This document shows positions 51,702 through 60,264 of a DNA stretch of 64,000 bases, piece by piece. The notes under the pieces are model-generated. The model was not told the origin of the DNA. It searched no databases and saw nothing but the letters and a program-made list of their open reading frames with translations. A program made the translations under genes and the position numbers. Position 1 is the stretch's first letter, and every line of letters begins with the position of its first letter. The stretch comes from Streptomyces lasiicapitis (GTDB lineage: Bacteria; Actinomycetota; Actinomycetes; Streptomycetales; Streptomycetaceae), in assembly GCF_014646335.1 (NCBI RefSeq), contig NZ_BMNG01000007.1, forward strand, positions 302,836 to 366,835, in the 5' to 3' direction.

Positions 51702-52217
51702 CTAGAACCACGGGCACCGAGGCAGGTCCGGGAAGGGATGCGGGGTGCCCGTCGGCAACTGCACGACCTCCGCGGGAACGACGCCCCACCCCTTGATCCT
51801 GGGCATCGCGCCCACCTGATCGCCCTGGGTGTAGTACCAGGTCTTGTTCCCCTTGGTGTCCTCGGGACCGGTGGTGAAGCAGGGGAACCACGACGGCGAC
51901 AACTTCAGCCAGCCGCTCACCGGCGAGGCGAAGTCGGCGCGGGCGTATACGTCCGAGGGAATGTTGTCGCAGTACACCGCCTTGGTGAACACGTTGCCGA
52001 TGGCGTCCCGCAGCTGGATGCCCTCGCGGAGCTCGCACGTCCCCGCCGTCCCGACCGTCGTCGCCGTCGGCCTCTCAGCCACCCTCCCGGCCGCCTGCGC
52101 GGGAGCAGCAATCCCGGCCCCGAGGGCCAGAACCCCAAGTCCCGCCACGAAGGCGGCAGTTCGGCGCCATCCCGCGCGAACGACCGGAACACCGGCGCGC
52201 GCCGCCGCGGCCCTCAT
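51702..52217 (-). CDS. Secreted protein, TQGDQV/CPW family (paralogue B)
   Basis: 171 residues: signal peptide (FVAGLGVLALGAGIAAPAQA), then an unrecognised Cys-containing domain with WFPCFTTGPEDTKGNKTWYYTQGDQVG and a C-terminal HPFPDLPRCPWF. The same landmarks occur in the same order in the gene just upstream, so this is a tandem duplicate. ATG overlaps the preceding TGA (ATGA). Four Cys in the mature protein suggest two disulfides and an extracellular role. Confidence 0.82.
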   Translation of the reverse strand: MRAAAARAGVPVVRAGWRRTAAFVAGLGVLALGAGIAAPAQAAGRVAERPTATTVGTAGTCELREGIQLRDAIGNVFTKAVYCDNIPSDVYARADFASPVSGWLKLSPSWFPCFTTGPEDTKGNKTWYYTQGDQVGAMPRIKGWGVVPAEVVQLPTGTPHPFPDLPRCPWF

Positions 52218-52714
52218 GTCCACGGGCATTGCGTCAGCCCCGGAAAGGGATGGCTGGGTGCCTTCACCGACGTGGCCGGGACGTAGCCCCACGCCTTCGC
52301 CGCCGGGTTGCTCACCACCTGGTCGCCCTGCGTGAGGTACCAGAGGTCGGTGCCGGGGTAGTTGCTGCCCCGCTTCCAGCAGACGAACCACGCGGGCGAG
52401 AAGAGCATCGTCCCGATCACCGGGCTGGTGGACCGCGACTGGAGCCTGATGTGCCCCGGCTCCACCTCGCACAGCAGATCCCCGGTGTACCGCCGACCGG
52501 TCCAGTCGATGTGCTGCTCCTCGGGACGCAGCCGACACTCCGCGGCGGCGCCGTCGGCGGCATCGGCGGCGACCTCGACAGCGTCGACCGCCACCGCCTG
52601 CCCCGGAGCCGTCAGCACACCGCCGAGCGCGCAAAGCACCCCGGGGATCACACAGCCCCGCAGCACCCGTGCGAAACGCCCGCTCCGTCTTCGTACAGAA
52701 TCCCTTCCGGACAA
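52214..52714 (-). CDS. Secreted protein, TQGDQV/CPW family (paralogue A)
   Basis: 166 residues: basic N terminus and signal peptide (VIPGVLCALGGVLTAPGQAVA), then a Cys-containing domain with AWFVCWKRGSNYPGTDLWYLTQGDQVV, the segment AAKAWGYVPATSVKAPSHPFPGL, and a terminal CPWT. I do not recognise the family. First gene of a four-gene secreted operon, translationally coupled to its paralogue downstream. Confidence 0.82.
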   Translation of the reverse strand: MSGRDSVRRRSGRFARVLRGCVIPGVLCALGGVLTAPGQAVAVDAVEVAADAADGAAAECRLRPEEQHIDWTGRRYTGDLLCEVEPGHIRLQSRSTSPVIGTMLFSPAWFVCWKRGSNYPGTDLWYLTQGDQVVSNPAAKAWGYVPATSVKAPSHPFPGLTQCPWT

Positions 52715-52794
52715 GGCGACGCCCCCAACTCCGAGAGACTTACGGACCGTTCACCGGAGCAACCAACCACCGTGCTCCGACGGCACATTGTCGT

Positions 52795-53721
52795 CTACGC
52801 CCCTGACGTGTCGCTGACGTCCCCGACCGTGCCGCCGCACAGCAGCGCGAACACCGCCTGGACGCGGGGAAGTTGCTCACGCCCACGGCGGGCGGCCAGG
52901 TAGATGGCGTTCCCGACCGGGCGCCCGGGTGTGTGTAGGATCGCCACTTCCCCGGCGTCGAGGCCCCCTTGGGCCAGGTATCGGGGTACGACGCCGATCC
53001 CGCCCCCGGCCCGCACCGCGGCCACGACCGCGCGCATGTCGGCCACGGTCAGGGACGGCTCGGGCGGGAGCGTGTCCCAGCACGAGCGGAAGTAGCGGCG
53101 CGCCATGGGCATCGCGCGGGAGTAGCCGATGAAGGGGCGGGCGTCCCGGGCGGCGTCGTGGAAGGGCGGTTCGCCGGTGCGGCCGATCAGGACGAATTCC
53201 TCGTCACAGAGGTGTCGCAGGTAGAGCTGCTTGGTGGGGGCGCCCTCGATCTTCGTGACCACCGCGAGGTCCAGCTCGTCGTTCAGGAGTACTTCGGTGA
53301 GCTCGGGCGAGAGCCCGATGCGGCAGTGGACGGTGCGGCCCGAGGCGGCGGTCATCGGCGCGAGACGCGGCAGGATGTGCGCCTCGAGGAGGTCGGCGGG
53401 AGCGCCGAAGAGCACCGGTGCGGCATGGTCGTCGGCGTGCGGCGCCACGACGTCCAGCGCTCCTTCGAGCGCGTCCAGGTGCCCGGCCACCCGCGTGGCG
53501 AGCAGGTGCCCCTCCTCGGTCGGCGCGATGCCGCGCCCGGACCGCTCGAAGAGCGCGCGGCCCGCGATCCGCTCCAACGCCTTCACATGCCGTGACACGG
53601 CGGGCTGCGACAGCCCGAGCGCGTCGGCCGCCTTGGCGACGCCTCCCGATCGGTAGACGGCGAGAAAGCTGCGCAGGGTGCCGAGATCCGCCCGATGGGG
53701 CGGGGCAGCCCTCTGGGTCAT
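52795..53721 (-). CDS. LysR-family transcriptional regulator
   Basis: 308 residues: N-terminal helix-turn-helix (LRSFLAVYRSGGVAKAADALGLSQPAVSRHVKALERIAG) and an effector domain ending MRAVVAAVRAGGGIGVVPRYLAQ. The ATG overlaps the TetR stop (ATGA), so the two regulators are made from one message. It precedes the secreted operon by 80 bp on the same strand. Confidence 0.92.
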   Translation of the reverse strand: MTQRAAPPHRADLGTLRSFLAVYRSGGVAKAADALGLSQPAVSRHVKALERIAGRALFERSGRGIAPTEEGHLLATRVAGHLDALEGALDVVAPHADDHAAPVLFGAPADLLEAHILPRLAPMTAASGRTVHCRIGLSPELTEVLLNDELDLAVVTKIEGAPTKQLYLRHLCDEEFVLIGRTGEPPFHDAARDARPFIGYSRAMPMARRYFRSCWDTLPPEPSLTVADMRAVVAAVRAGGGIGVVPRYLAQGGLDAGEVAILHTPGRPVGNAIYLAARRGREQLPRVQAVFALLCGGTVGDVSDTSGA

Positions 53722-54311
53722 GACAGGCGCGCCCCTCCGGGAACGGCCGGCTCACCCTCCCGGCCCGCGGCGATCAGGAGCCGCACGGCCCGCGCCGCCT
53801 GCGCAGCGGGATCGGCGGTCCGGGTGATCGCGGCGGTCACCATCGCCCCCTCGGCCAGCAGGAACACGGAGTCACCCAGGCTGCCGGGCAGACCCGCCCC
53901 CGCCACCAGCTCCGCCACATAGTCCTTGAACGCCGCTTTGTGCAGCCGGACTTGGCGGGCGACCGGTTCCGACGTGGAGCCGAGTTCTCCGTACGAGTTG
54001 ATCCAGGCGCAGCCGTTGAAGTCGGGTTCGGCGAACCATTCGCCGAGCCAGTCGAAGACGGCGGTGATGCGCCGCTCGGGGTCCTCGTACCGCTCGACGT
54101 ACTCGGCGAGACTCTCCCGCCACCGTACGTCGCGCCGCTCCAGGTAGGCCTCGACGAGTCGTTCCTTGGCGGGGAAGAGCTGGTAGAGGCGCTTGAGCGA
54201 GAGGCCGGACGCGGTGCGGATGTCGTCCATGCCGACGGTCTGGATGCCCCGTTGGTAGAAGAGCCGCTCGGCCGCGTCCAACGCCCGCTCCGTGGCGACT
54301 GTGCTGTCCAT
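53718..54311 (-). CDS. TetR-family transcriptional regulator
   Basis: 197 residues. Helix-turn-helix at 8-52 (ALDAAERLFYQRGIQTVGMDDIRTASGLSLKRLYQLFPAKERLV) and a C-terminal ligand domain with GCAWINSYGELG, typical of the AcrR/NemR-like group. Coupled to the LysR gene downstream. The histidine kinase stop lies only 15 bp upstream, so transcription may run through from the two-component genes. Confidence 0.92.
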   Translation of the reverse strand: MDSTVATERALDAAERLFYQRGIQTVGMDDIRTASGLSLKRLYQLFPAKERLVEAYLERRDVRWRESLAEYVERYEDPERRITAVFDWLGEWFAEPDFNGCAWINSYGELGSTSEPVARQVRLHKAAFKDYVAELVAGAGLPGSLGDSVFLLAEGAMVTAAITRTADPAAQAARAVRLLIAAGREGEPAVPGGARLS

Positions 54312-54326
54312 CGGCCGACATCCTCC

Positions 54327-55652
54327 TCATTGCGCCGCGGGGCTACCGTACCTCTCCGCACGTGGGCGGCCCGGCGGCTGCCCCGGCGGAGGGCCCGCGT
54401 GCGGCAGGGTGATCGTGAAGGCCGTTCCGTATCCGGGTTCCGAGCGGACGGTGACCGTGCCGCCGTGGGCGGTGACCACGCCCTGCACGATCGCGAGGCC
54501 GAGGCCCGAGCCCGGCCGGTCCGCGCGGCGCTCCCAGCGCCAGAAGCGGTCGAAGAGGTGCTGCTGGTCCTCCGGCGGGATGGCGGGGCCCTCGTTGTGG
54601 ACGGTGACGTGGACCTGCTCGTCGGCGAGGGTGCCGGTCAGGCGCACGGCGGTGCCGGGGCGCGCGTGCCGCAGCGCGTTGTCCACGAGGTTGCCGATGG
54701 CGCGCTGGAGCGCGAGCGGGTCGCCCAGGACCGTCAGCGCGCGGCCGCCGTCTCCCGTGCCGGTGATCCCGATGTCCGGTGGGGCCAGCGCGCGGCTCTC
54801 TTCGCGTATCTGCCGGTTGAGGGCGGCGACGTCGACGGGCTGAGGGCACTGGTGCTGTGACTCCCAGCGGGCCAGGGCGAGCAGGTCGTTGACGAGTGCC
54901 GTCATCCGTTGGGTGGCGCGGTCGACGCGTTGCAGGGGCCGGTGGGCGGGTGAGGCGGCGGGGAGGGCGCGCACCGCGACGTCCAGATTGGTGCGGACGA
55001 TCGCGAGTGGCGTACGGAGTTCGTGGCTGGCGTCGGCCACGAACCGCTGCTGGGAGGTGAACGCGTCGTTCAGGCGGTCGAGCATGTCGTCGATCGTGTC
55101 GGCGAGGCGTTTCAGCTCGTCGTCGGCGCCCTTGTGGCGGATGCGGCGGGTGAGGTCGGTGGCCTGGATCTGGCGGGTGGTGGAGATGAGCCGGTCTACG
55201 GGGGCGAGCACCCGTCCCGCGATGAGCCGCCCCACGAACACGCTCACCAGGAACAGCCCCAGCAGGCTCCACGCGAGGAGTTCCCGCAGCGTGGAGAGGG
55301 TGGCGCGGTTGGCCGCGGCCTCGAAGGGCACGAGGGAGGCCGGGTCCGCGTCGACGCGGGCGAAGTGACCGCCGGTGACCACTCCCCCGGTGCGGGCCAC
55401 CTCGTCCGACAGGGAACGGCGGGTGAGGGCCGCCCCGCAGATGAAGTACAGCGCGGTCACGAGGACGGCGGCGAGGCCGAAGACGACCGTCGAGTAGAGG
55501 AACGCGAGCCGGTTGCGGGCCGAGTGCAGGCGTCGCGGCGGAGCCGGGGGCATCGCGTGCGGGCTTCGCGGTGGAACCGGTGCCATCGTGTGCGGGCTTC
55601 GCGGCGGAGCCGGTGTCGTCGACTGCGAGCGGCGCGGTGGAGCCGGTGTCAT
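54327..55652 (-). CDS. Sensor histidine kinase
   Basis: 441 residues. Two membrane segments (LYSTVVFGLAAVLVTALYF and LLAWSLLGLFLVSVFVG), a HAMP domain (APVDRLISTTRQIQATDLTRRI), then DHp (RFVADASHELRTPLAIVRTNLD with the phospho-accepting His) and the ATPase domain (AIGNLVDNALRHA, then GSGLGLAIVQGV). The first 43 residues are four 11-residue repeats (PAPPR with Ser/His spacers) from a 33-bp tandem duplication beginning at the overlap with the regulator gene. ATG overlaps the response-regulator TGA. Confidence 0.94.
   Translation of the reverse strand: MTPAPPRRSQSTTPAPPRSPHTMAPVPPRSPHAMPPAPPRRLHSARNRLAFLYSTVVFGLAAVLVTALYFICGAALTRRSLSDEVARTGGVVTGGHFARVDADPASLVPFEAAANRATLSTLRELLAWSLLGLFLVSVFVGRLIAGRVLAPVDRLISTTRQIQATDLTRRIRHKGADDELKRLADTIDDMLDRLNDAFTSQQRFVADASHELRTPLAIVRTNLDVAVRALPAASPAHRPLQRVDRATQRMTALVNDLLALARWESQHQCPQPVDVAALNRQIREESRALAPPDIGITGTGDGGRALTVLGDPLALQRAIGNLVDNALRHARPGTAVRLTGTLADEQVHVTVHNEGPAIPPEDQQHLFDRFWRWERRADRPGSGLGLAIVQGVVTAHGGTVTVRSEPGYGTAFTITLPHAGPPPGQPPGRPRAERYGSPAAQ
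55524..55652. repeat. 33-bp tandem repeat at the start of the kinase gene
   Basis: Four copies of a 33-bp unit encoding PAPPR/PVPPR at residues 3, 14, 25 and 36 of the kinase. The first copy adjoins the ATGA that joins the response-regulator stop to the kinase start. Confidence 0.8.
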
Positions 55653-56344
55653 GAGGAGCTCCTGAGCTGGTAGCCGTGGCCGCGTACGGTGACCAGCGGC
55701 TGGTCCGCGCCGTCCGGCGCGAGCTTGCGCCGCAGCCCGAGCACGGCGACCTTGACGATCTGGCTGAACGGGTCGAGGTGCGCGTCCCACACGTGGTCGA
55801 TGAGCTCCTCGGCGGGGATGGCGCGGCCCGCGTGGGTCATGAAGTAGCGCAGGAGCGCGAACTCCTTGCGGCTGAGGCCGAGCGGTCTGCCGTCGCGCCA
55901 CGCCTCGCCGCCGGCCGTGTCCAGCACCAGGTCCCCACAGGTGAGGACGGCGCCGGAGCGTCCGGCGTCACGGCGCAGCAGGGCGCGTATCCGGGCGGCG
56001 AGCTCGTCGAAGTCGAACGGTTTGACGAGGTAGTCGTCCGCCCCGGCGTCCAGGCCGTGGATGCGGCTGCCCACGGCGTCGAGGGCGGTCAGCATCAGCA
56101 CGCGCGGCGCGACCCGCGCCGAGGGCGCCGCCGCTCCACCGGACTTCAGCCGCCTGCACACTTCGTCGCCGCGCACGTCGGGCAGGAGGACGTCCAGGCA
56201 GACCAGGTCGTACGGCGTGTGCGCGAGCTGTTCCAGGGCGCTGGTGCCGTCCGCGGCGATGTCGACGGCGTAACCGTCACCGCGCAGGCCGTCGGCGATG
56301 CCCTCGGCCAGGTCGGTTTCGTCTTCCACTACGAGAATGCGCAT
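55649..56344 (-). CDS. OmpR-family response regulator
   Basis: 231 residues. Receiver domain with acidic pocket (VVEDETD), phospho-acceptor Asp in LVCLDVLLPD, conserved Thr in LMLTALD and Lys in YLVKPFDFDEL. C-terminal winged helix (LSRKEFALLRYFMTHAGRAIPAEELIDHVWD, then VRGHGYQL). A short Ala/Ser insertion (SGGAAAPSARVA) sits in the receiver. Overlaps and is coupled to its kinase. Confidence 0.95.
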   Translation of the reverse strand: MRILVVEDETDLAEGIADGLRGDGYAVDIAADGTSALEQLAHTPYDLVCLDVLLPDVRGDEVCRRLKSGGAAAPSARVAPRVLMLTALDAVGSRIHGLDAGADDYLVKPFDFDELAARIRALLRRDAGRSGAVLTCGDLVLDTAGGEAWRDGRPLGLSRKEFALLRYFMTHAGRAIPAEELIDHVWDAHLDPFSQIVKVAVLGLRRKLAPDGADQPLVTVRGHGYQLRSSS

Positions 56345-56360
56345 GGTGCAGTGTCACCTC

Positions 56361-56388
56361 CGTCCCGGGCGGGCGGTCGCCCGGGACG
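56361..56388 (-). terminator. Hairpin terminator candidate
   Basis: CGTCCCGGGCG and CGCCCGGGACG form a perfect 11-bp stem with a 6-base loop, 53 bp past the stop of the minus-strand beta-propeller gene and 17 bp upstream of the response-regulator start. It separates the two transcription units. Confidence 0.7.
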
Positions 56389-56440
56389 TGCGGTCGGCGG
56401 TCGGCGGGGTCCGGTCACGCGCCGGGCGGCGCGGTGGGGG

Positions 56441-57526
56441 TCACGGGGACGGTACGCGCAGCTCGGACACCCAGAACGGCAGTCGCGGCGGGGTCGTGCC
56501 GCTGACGGCCGCCGGGCTGCCCAGCGTGTTGAACTGCGAGTTCACGACGAGGATCCGCTGCTTGTAGAGCGCCGCGCCGGTGGGGAACGCGAACGTCTTG
56601 TCCGCGGTGTCCTTCCGTGCACGTGCCGAGCCGAAGTCAGCGGCGAGCTCCAGTGTGTTCACCGAGCCGGGCTGGTTCTGTACGACGTGCAGGGTGCGGC
56701 CGCGCAGCGCGAGCCCGTCGGGGGTGTTCAGCGTTCCGGCCGGCATGGTCACCGGGGTGACCCGGCGCTGTCGGAGGTCCACCCGGTACAGCGCGTTCTC
56801 GTTGCGCTTGCCGATGACGAGGTAGCGGCCCGAGGGGTCGGCGGCGATGCCGTTGACGTTGATGCCGGGCGCGCCCGGAGCGGAGACGTACGAGACGGCG
56901 GTGCCGGTGAAGTCCATGAACTTCTCCAGGACGTAGCCGCCGCCGGTGGGCCGGGCGCGCCAGAGGACGGGCGCGACGGAGTCCGTCACGTACGCGCTGC
57001 CGTCGGGTGCGAGGGCGACGTCGTTGAGGAACGTCTGCCCGGCGCGCAGTCCGGTGTCGAGGCGGCTCACGAGGCGGGCGGTCCCGGTGTCGTACACGAA
57101 GATCTGCCCGGTCTGGCGGCCGGCCACCACTAGGCGTCCGTCGGCGAACGCGAGGCCCGTGGCGATGGTGCGGCCGTCCGCCCCGGCCGGGGAGAACACC
57201 CGCAGGTCGCCGGGCGCGCCGACGCGGCCGGTGTAGATGGTGCCGTCCTTGACCGAGCCCACGTAGAAGCGGCCGGTGGCGGGGTCGACGGCGGCGCTCT
57301 CGGGGAACACCTGGTCGCCGGGGAGGGCATGGACGAGGGCAGCGGGGGCGGTCCTCGATGCGGGCGCCGACAGCGCCGAGGGCGTCGCGGGCGCCCCCGA
57401 GGCGGGAGCCGTCGCACCCGCGGTGAGCGTGAGTCCGGCGAGCACGGCGACGGCGGCCGACGCCGCCGGGAGTGCGCGGCGACGGGACGTGCGGTGCGGG
57501 CGACTCGACGTGGACGTGGGGTTCAT
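56441..57526 (-). CDS. Secreted SMP-30/NHL-like beta-propeller protein
   Basis: 361 residues: signal peptide (ALPAASAAVAVLAGLTLTAGA) with a basic start, then a propeller with PESAAVDPATGRFYVGSVKDGTIY, NDVALAPDGSAYVTDSVAPVLW, NGIAADPSGRYLVIGKRNENALYRVDL and LNTPDGLALRGRTLHVVQNQPG. This is the SMP-30-like pattern with Asn/Asp at blade tops, suggesting a lactonase or sensor. It acts outside the cell. Divergent from the amidohydrolase at 57778. Confidence 0.87.
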   Translation of the reverse strand: MNPTSTSSRPHRTSRRRALPAASAAVAVLAGLTLTAGATAPASGAPATPSALSAPASRTAPAALVHALPGDQVFPESAAVDPATGRFYVGSVKDGTIYTGRVGAPGDLRVFSPAGADGRTIATGLAFADGRLVVAGRQTGQIFVYDTGTARLVSRLDTGLRAGQTFLNDVALAPDGSAYVTDSVAPVLWRARPTGGGYVLEKFMDFTGTAVSYVSAPGAPGINVNGIAADPSGRYLVIGKRNENALYRVDLRQRRVTPVTMPAGTLNTPDGLALRGRTLHVVQNQPGSVNTLELAADFGSARARKDTADKTFAFPTGAALYKQRILVVNSQFNTLGSPAAVSGTTPPRLPFWVSELRVPSP

Positions 57527-57777
57527 CGGGTGGTTCCTCTTCTCTGCTGACTCTCTGCCGACGGGGCGCTCGCCGCCCCGGTACGTCGGGTCCCAGCAGA
57601 TCCCACCCGTGGTTAGCGACCGGTTAGTTGAGGGGCTCTGACCACGCACGATCGCGCATCGGTGGCGAACGTCCGCGTTATGGCTCGGCGTCACGGCGCC
57701 GGGTTTGGCTGTCGGCCGTGCCGGAGGCGCCTGCCCCGGCAACCCCACGAATCCCATGAATCCCAGGAGGTTTCCGG

Positions 57778-59631
57778 ATGGGATCCACCACGCCCAGCGC
57801 CACCCACACCCCCCGCGCCACGCCCACTACCCACACCCGCCACACCACCCGCAGGCAGACCCTCGCCGCCCTGGCAGCCGCCGCGACCGTCCCGGTCCTG
57901 CCGACGGTCGCCGCCGCCTCGACCCACGACCGGGCCGAGCGCCCCGTCGCCGACACGGTGCTGCACAACGGCCGCGTCACCACCCTCGACCCGCGCCGCC
58001 CCGAGGCCACCGCCCTGGCCGTTCGAGGCAACAGAATCCTGGCCACGGGCACGGACGCGCAGATGCGCCGCCTCGCCGGAGATCACACCAAGCTCATAGA
58101 CCTGCGCCGCCGTCGCGTCGTCCCGGGCCTCAACGACTCGCACACCCACCTCATCCGGCAGGGACTGAGCTACACCCATGAGCTGTCGCTCGCCGGAGTC
58201 CGCTCCGCCGCCGAAGCACTGCGCCTGATCCGCCACCAGGCGGAACACACCCCGCCGCCCCAGTGGGTCAGGGTCGTCGGCGGCTTCACCCGCCACCAGT
58301 TCACCGACGGCCGGCTGCCCACGCTCGCGGAGCTGAACGCCGCGGTGCCCGACAAACCCGTCTTCCTGCTCCATCTGTACGACCGCGCCCTGCTCAACCG
58401 GACCGCACTGCACCTCCTCGGCTTCACCAAGTCCACCCCGGCGCCGCCGGGTTCCGAGATCGAGCACGACGCCGCGGGCAACCCGACCGGACTGCTCATC
58501 GCCAAGCCGAGCGCCACCCTGCTGTACGGGACCCTGGCCCGGCTGCCCGGCCTGTCGCCCGAGGACCAACACGTCTCCACCCGGTACTACCTGCGGCACC
58601 TCAACGCCCGCGGGGTCACCGGCGTCATGGACGCCGGCGGCGGCCACCAGACGTTCCCCGACGACTACGACGTCGTACGCCGCCTGCACCGCGCCGGTCA
58701 GCTCACCGCCAGGATCGGCTACCACGTCTTCACCCAGCGGCCCGGCGACGAACTCGCGGACTTCCGGCGCATGGCGGAGTTGGTGTCGCCGGGCGAGGGC
58801 GACGCCATGCTGCGGATGCTCGGCGCGGGCGAGATGCTCACGTACTCCGCCGCCGACTTCGAGAACTTCGAGGAGCCGCGCCCCGAGCTGCCCGGGGCGA
58901 TGGCGGCTCAACTGCGTTCCGTGCTCGGCTTCCTGGGCGAGCGGCACTGGCCGTTCCGGCTGCACGCCACGTACGAGGAGTCGATCACCCGGTTCCTCGA
59001 CGTCATCGAGGAGGTGCACGGACCGGATGGGCCGGACGTGCCGTTCATCCTCGACCACGCCGAGACGATCAGCGCCCGCAGCATCGACCGCGTCGCCCGG
59101 CTCGGCGGTCGTATCGCCGTCCAGCACCGCATGGCGTTCCAGGGCGAGACGTTCCTGCGACGCTACGGCGCCGCGGCCGCCGCGCACACGCCACCCGTGC
59201 GCCGCATGCTGCGCGCGGGCGTACCGGTGGGCCTCGGCACCGACGCGACCCGGGTGGCGAGCGACAACGTCTGGACGGCGCTGTACTGGCTGGTCACGGG
59301 CCGCACCGTCGGCGGGCATGTGATCCACCCGCCGGAGAGCCGACTCGACCGGATCGCGGCGCTCCGCCTGCTCACGCAGGGCAGTGCCACCCTCGCCGAC
59401 GAGGAGCAGGACAGGGGCACCCTCTCCCCCGGCCGGTACGCCGACCTCGCCGTGCTCCGCGAGGACTACCTCTCCGTGCCCGCGCACCGCATCCCGGAGA
59501 TGGCGTCGGTCCTGACGATGGTGGGTGGACGAGTCGTCCACGGAGCGGCCGAACACGCGGCCCTGAACCCGCCGCTTCCGCCGGTGCGGCCCTCCTACTC
59601 GCCCCTGCTGACCGGCGCCAACGCCCTCTGA
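57778..59631 (+). CDS. Secreted amidohydrolase (YtcJ-like)
   Basis: 617 residues. A Thr/His-rich start, then an RRQTLAALAAAATVPVLP Tat-type signal (twin Arg with hydrophobic core). The amidohydrolase domain has VVPGLNDSHTHLIRQG (first metal His pair), WVRVVGGFTRHQF, FILDHAETISARSID, and VPVGLGTDATRVASDN (metal Asp). YtcJ-like enzymes hydrolyse formamides or other amides. GGAGG lies eight bases before the ATG. Confidence 0.9.
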   Translation: MGSTTPSATHTPRATPTTHTRHTTRRQTLAALAAAATVPVLPTVAAASTHDRAERPVADTVLHNGRVTTLDPRRPEATALAVRGNRILATGTDAQMRRLAGDHTKLIDLRRRRVVPGLNDSHTHLIRQGLSYTHELSLAGVRSAAEALRLIRHQAEHTPPPQWVRVVGGFTRHQFTDGRLPTLAELNAAVPDKPVFLLHLYDRALLNRTALHLLGFTKSTPAPPGSEIEHDAAGNPTGLLIAKPSATLLYGTLARLPGLSPEDQHVSTRYYLRHLNARGVTGVMDAGGGHQTFPDDYDVVRRLHRAGQLTARIGYHVFTQRPGDELADFRRMAELVSPGEGDAMLRMLGAGEMLTYSAADFENFEEPRPELPGAMAAQLRSVLGFLGERHWPFRLHATYEESITRFLDVIEEVHGPDGPDVPFILDHAETISARSIDRVARLGGRIAVQHRMAFQGETFLRRYGAAAAAHTPPVRRMLRAGVPVGLGTDATRVASDNVWTALYWLVTGRTVGGHVIHPPESRLDRIAALRLLTQGSATLADEEQDRGTLSPGRYADLAVLREDYLSVPAHRIPEMASVLTMVGGRVVHGAAEHAALNPPLPPVRPSYSPLLTGANAL

Positions 59632-59694
59632 GCCGGAGCCGTTCCCGGCCGGCCCCGCGCTGCCCTTTGCCCCAGTGGCAAGCCCGCTACCCAG

Positions 59695-59747
59695 GAGAAC
59701 GAGCGTTCTCTAGAGTGATCAGGGCACCCGGGAGAACGACCGTTCCC
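59695..59747. promoter_or_regulatory. Paired TetR-type palindromes
   Basis: GAGAACGAGCGTTCTC at 59695-59710 and GAGAACGACCGTTCCC at 59732-59747, 37 bp apart, just upstream of the NTF2-like gene. The core GAACG-N2-CGTTC is palindromic. Two copies suggest a repressor that binds cooperatively; no TetR gene is adjacent. Confidence 0.55.
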
Positions 59748-59782
59748 CCGAGGAGCGGCCAATGATGCGACAAGGAGCAGAC

Positions 59783-60217
59783 ATGACGACGTCACGTCCC
59801 CCGTTCCCCCCGTTCGACGAGGAGAGCGCACTGCGCAAGGTCCAGGCGGCCGAGGACGCCTGGAACACCTGCGACCCCGAGCGCGTCTCGCTCGCGTACA
59901 CCGTCGACTCGGCCTGGCGGAACCGGGACCGGTTCGTCAACGGCCGGGCCGAGATCGTGGACTTCCTGCGGGAGAAGTGGTCACGGGAGCAGGAGTACGC
60001 GCTGCGCAAGGAGCTGTGGGACTTCCGCGGCTCCCGGATCGCGGTGCGCTTCCAGTACGAGTGCCGGACGGCGGACGGCCAGTGGTGGCGCAGCTACGGC
60101 AACGAGCTCTGGGAGTTCACCGCGGAGGGACTGATGGCCCGCCGCGAGGCCAGCATCAACGACGTCCGGATCACCGAGTCGGAGCGCAGCATCTTCGGCC
60201 CGCGGCGCAGCTCTTGA
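59783..60217 (+). CDS. DUF1348/NTF2-like protein
   Basis: 144 residues with the DUF1348 pattern: VQAAEDAWNTCDPERVSLAYTVDSAWRNRDRFVNGR, then EIVDFLREKWSREQEYALRKELW, and RFQYECRTADGQWWRSYGNELWEF. A small SnoaL/NTF2-like fold of unknown chemistry. Start chosen at the ATG with AAGGAG six bases upstream, not the ATG at 59762. Two palindromes upstream imply tight repression. Confidence 0.88.
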   Translation: MTTSRPPFPPFDEESALRKVQAAEDAWNTCDPERVSLAYTVDSAWRNRDRFVNGRAEIVDFLREKWSREQEYALRKELWDFRGSRIAVRFQYECRTADGQWWRSYGNELWEFTAEGLMARREASINDVRITESERSIFGPRRSS

Positions 60218-60264
60218 CGTTCAGGGGTGCATGAGCGTCTGACCTTCAGGGATGCATGCGCGCG
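60215..60264. repeat. 25-bp duplication carrying both convergent stop codons
   Basis: Two 25-bp units, 60215-60239 and 60240-60264, each of the form TGACSTTCAGGGRTGCATG plus six more bases. TGA of unit 1 ends the DUF1348 gene; TCA in unit 2 (60246) is the stop of the convergent DUF2000 gene. Confidence 0.85.
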
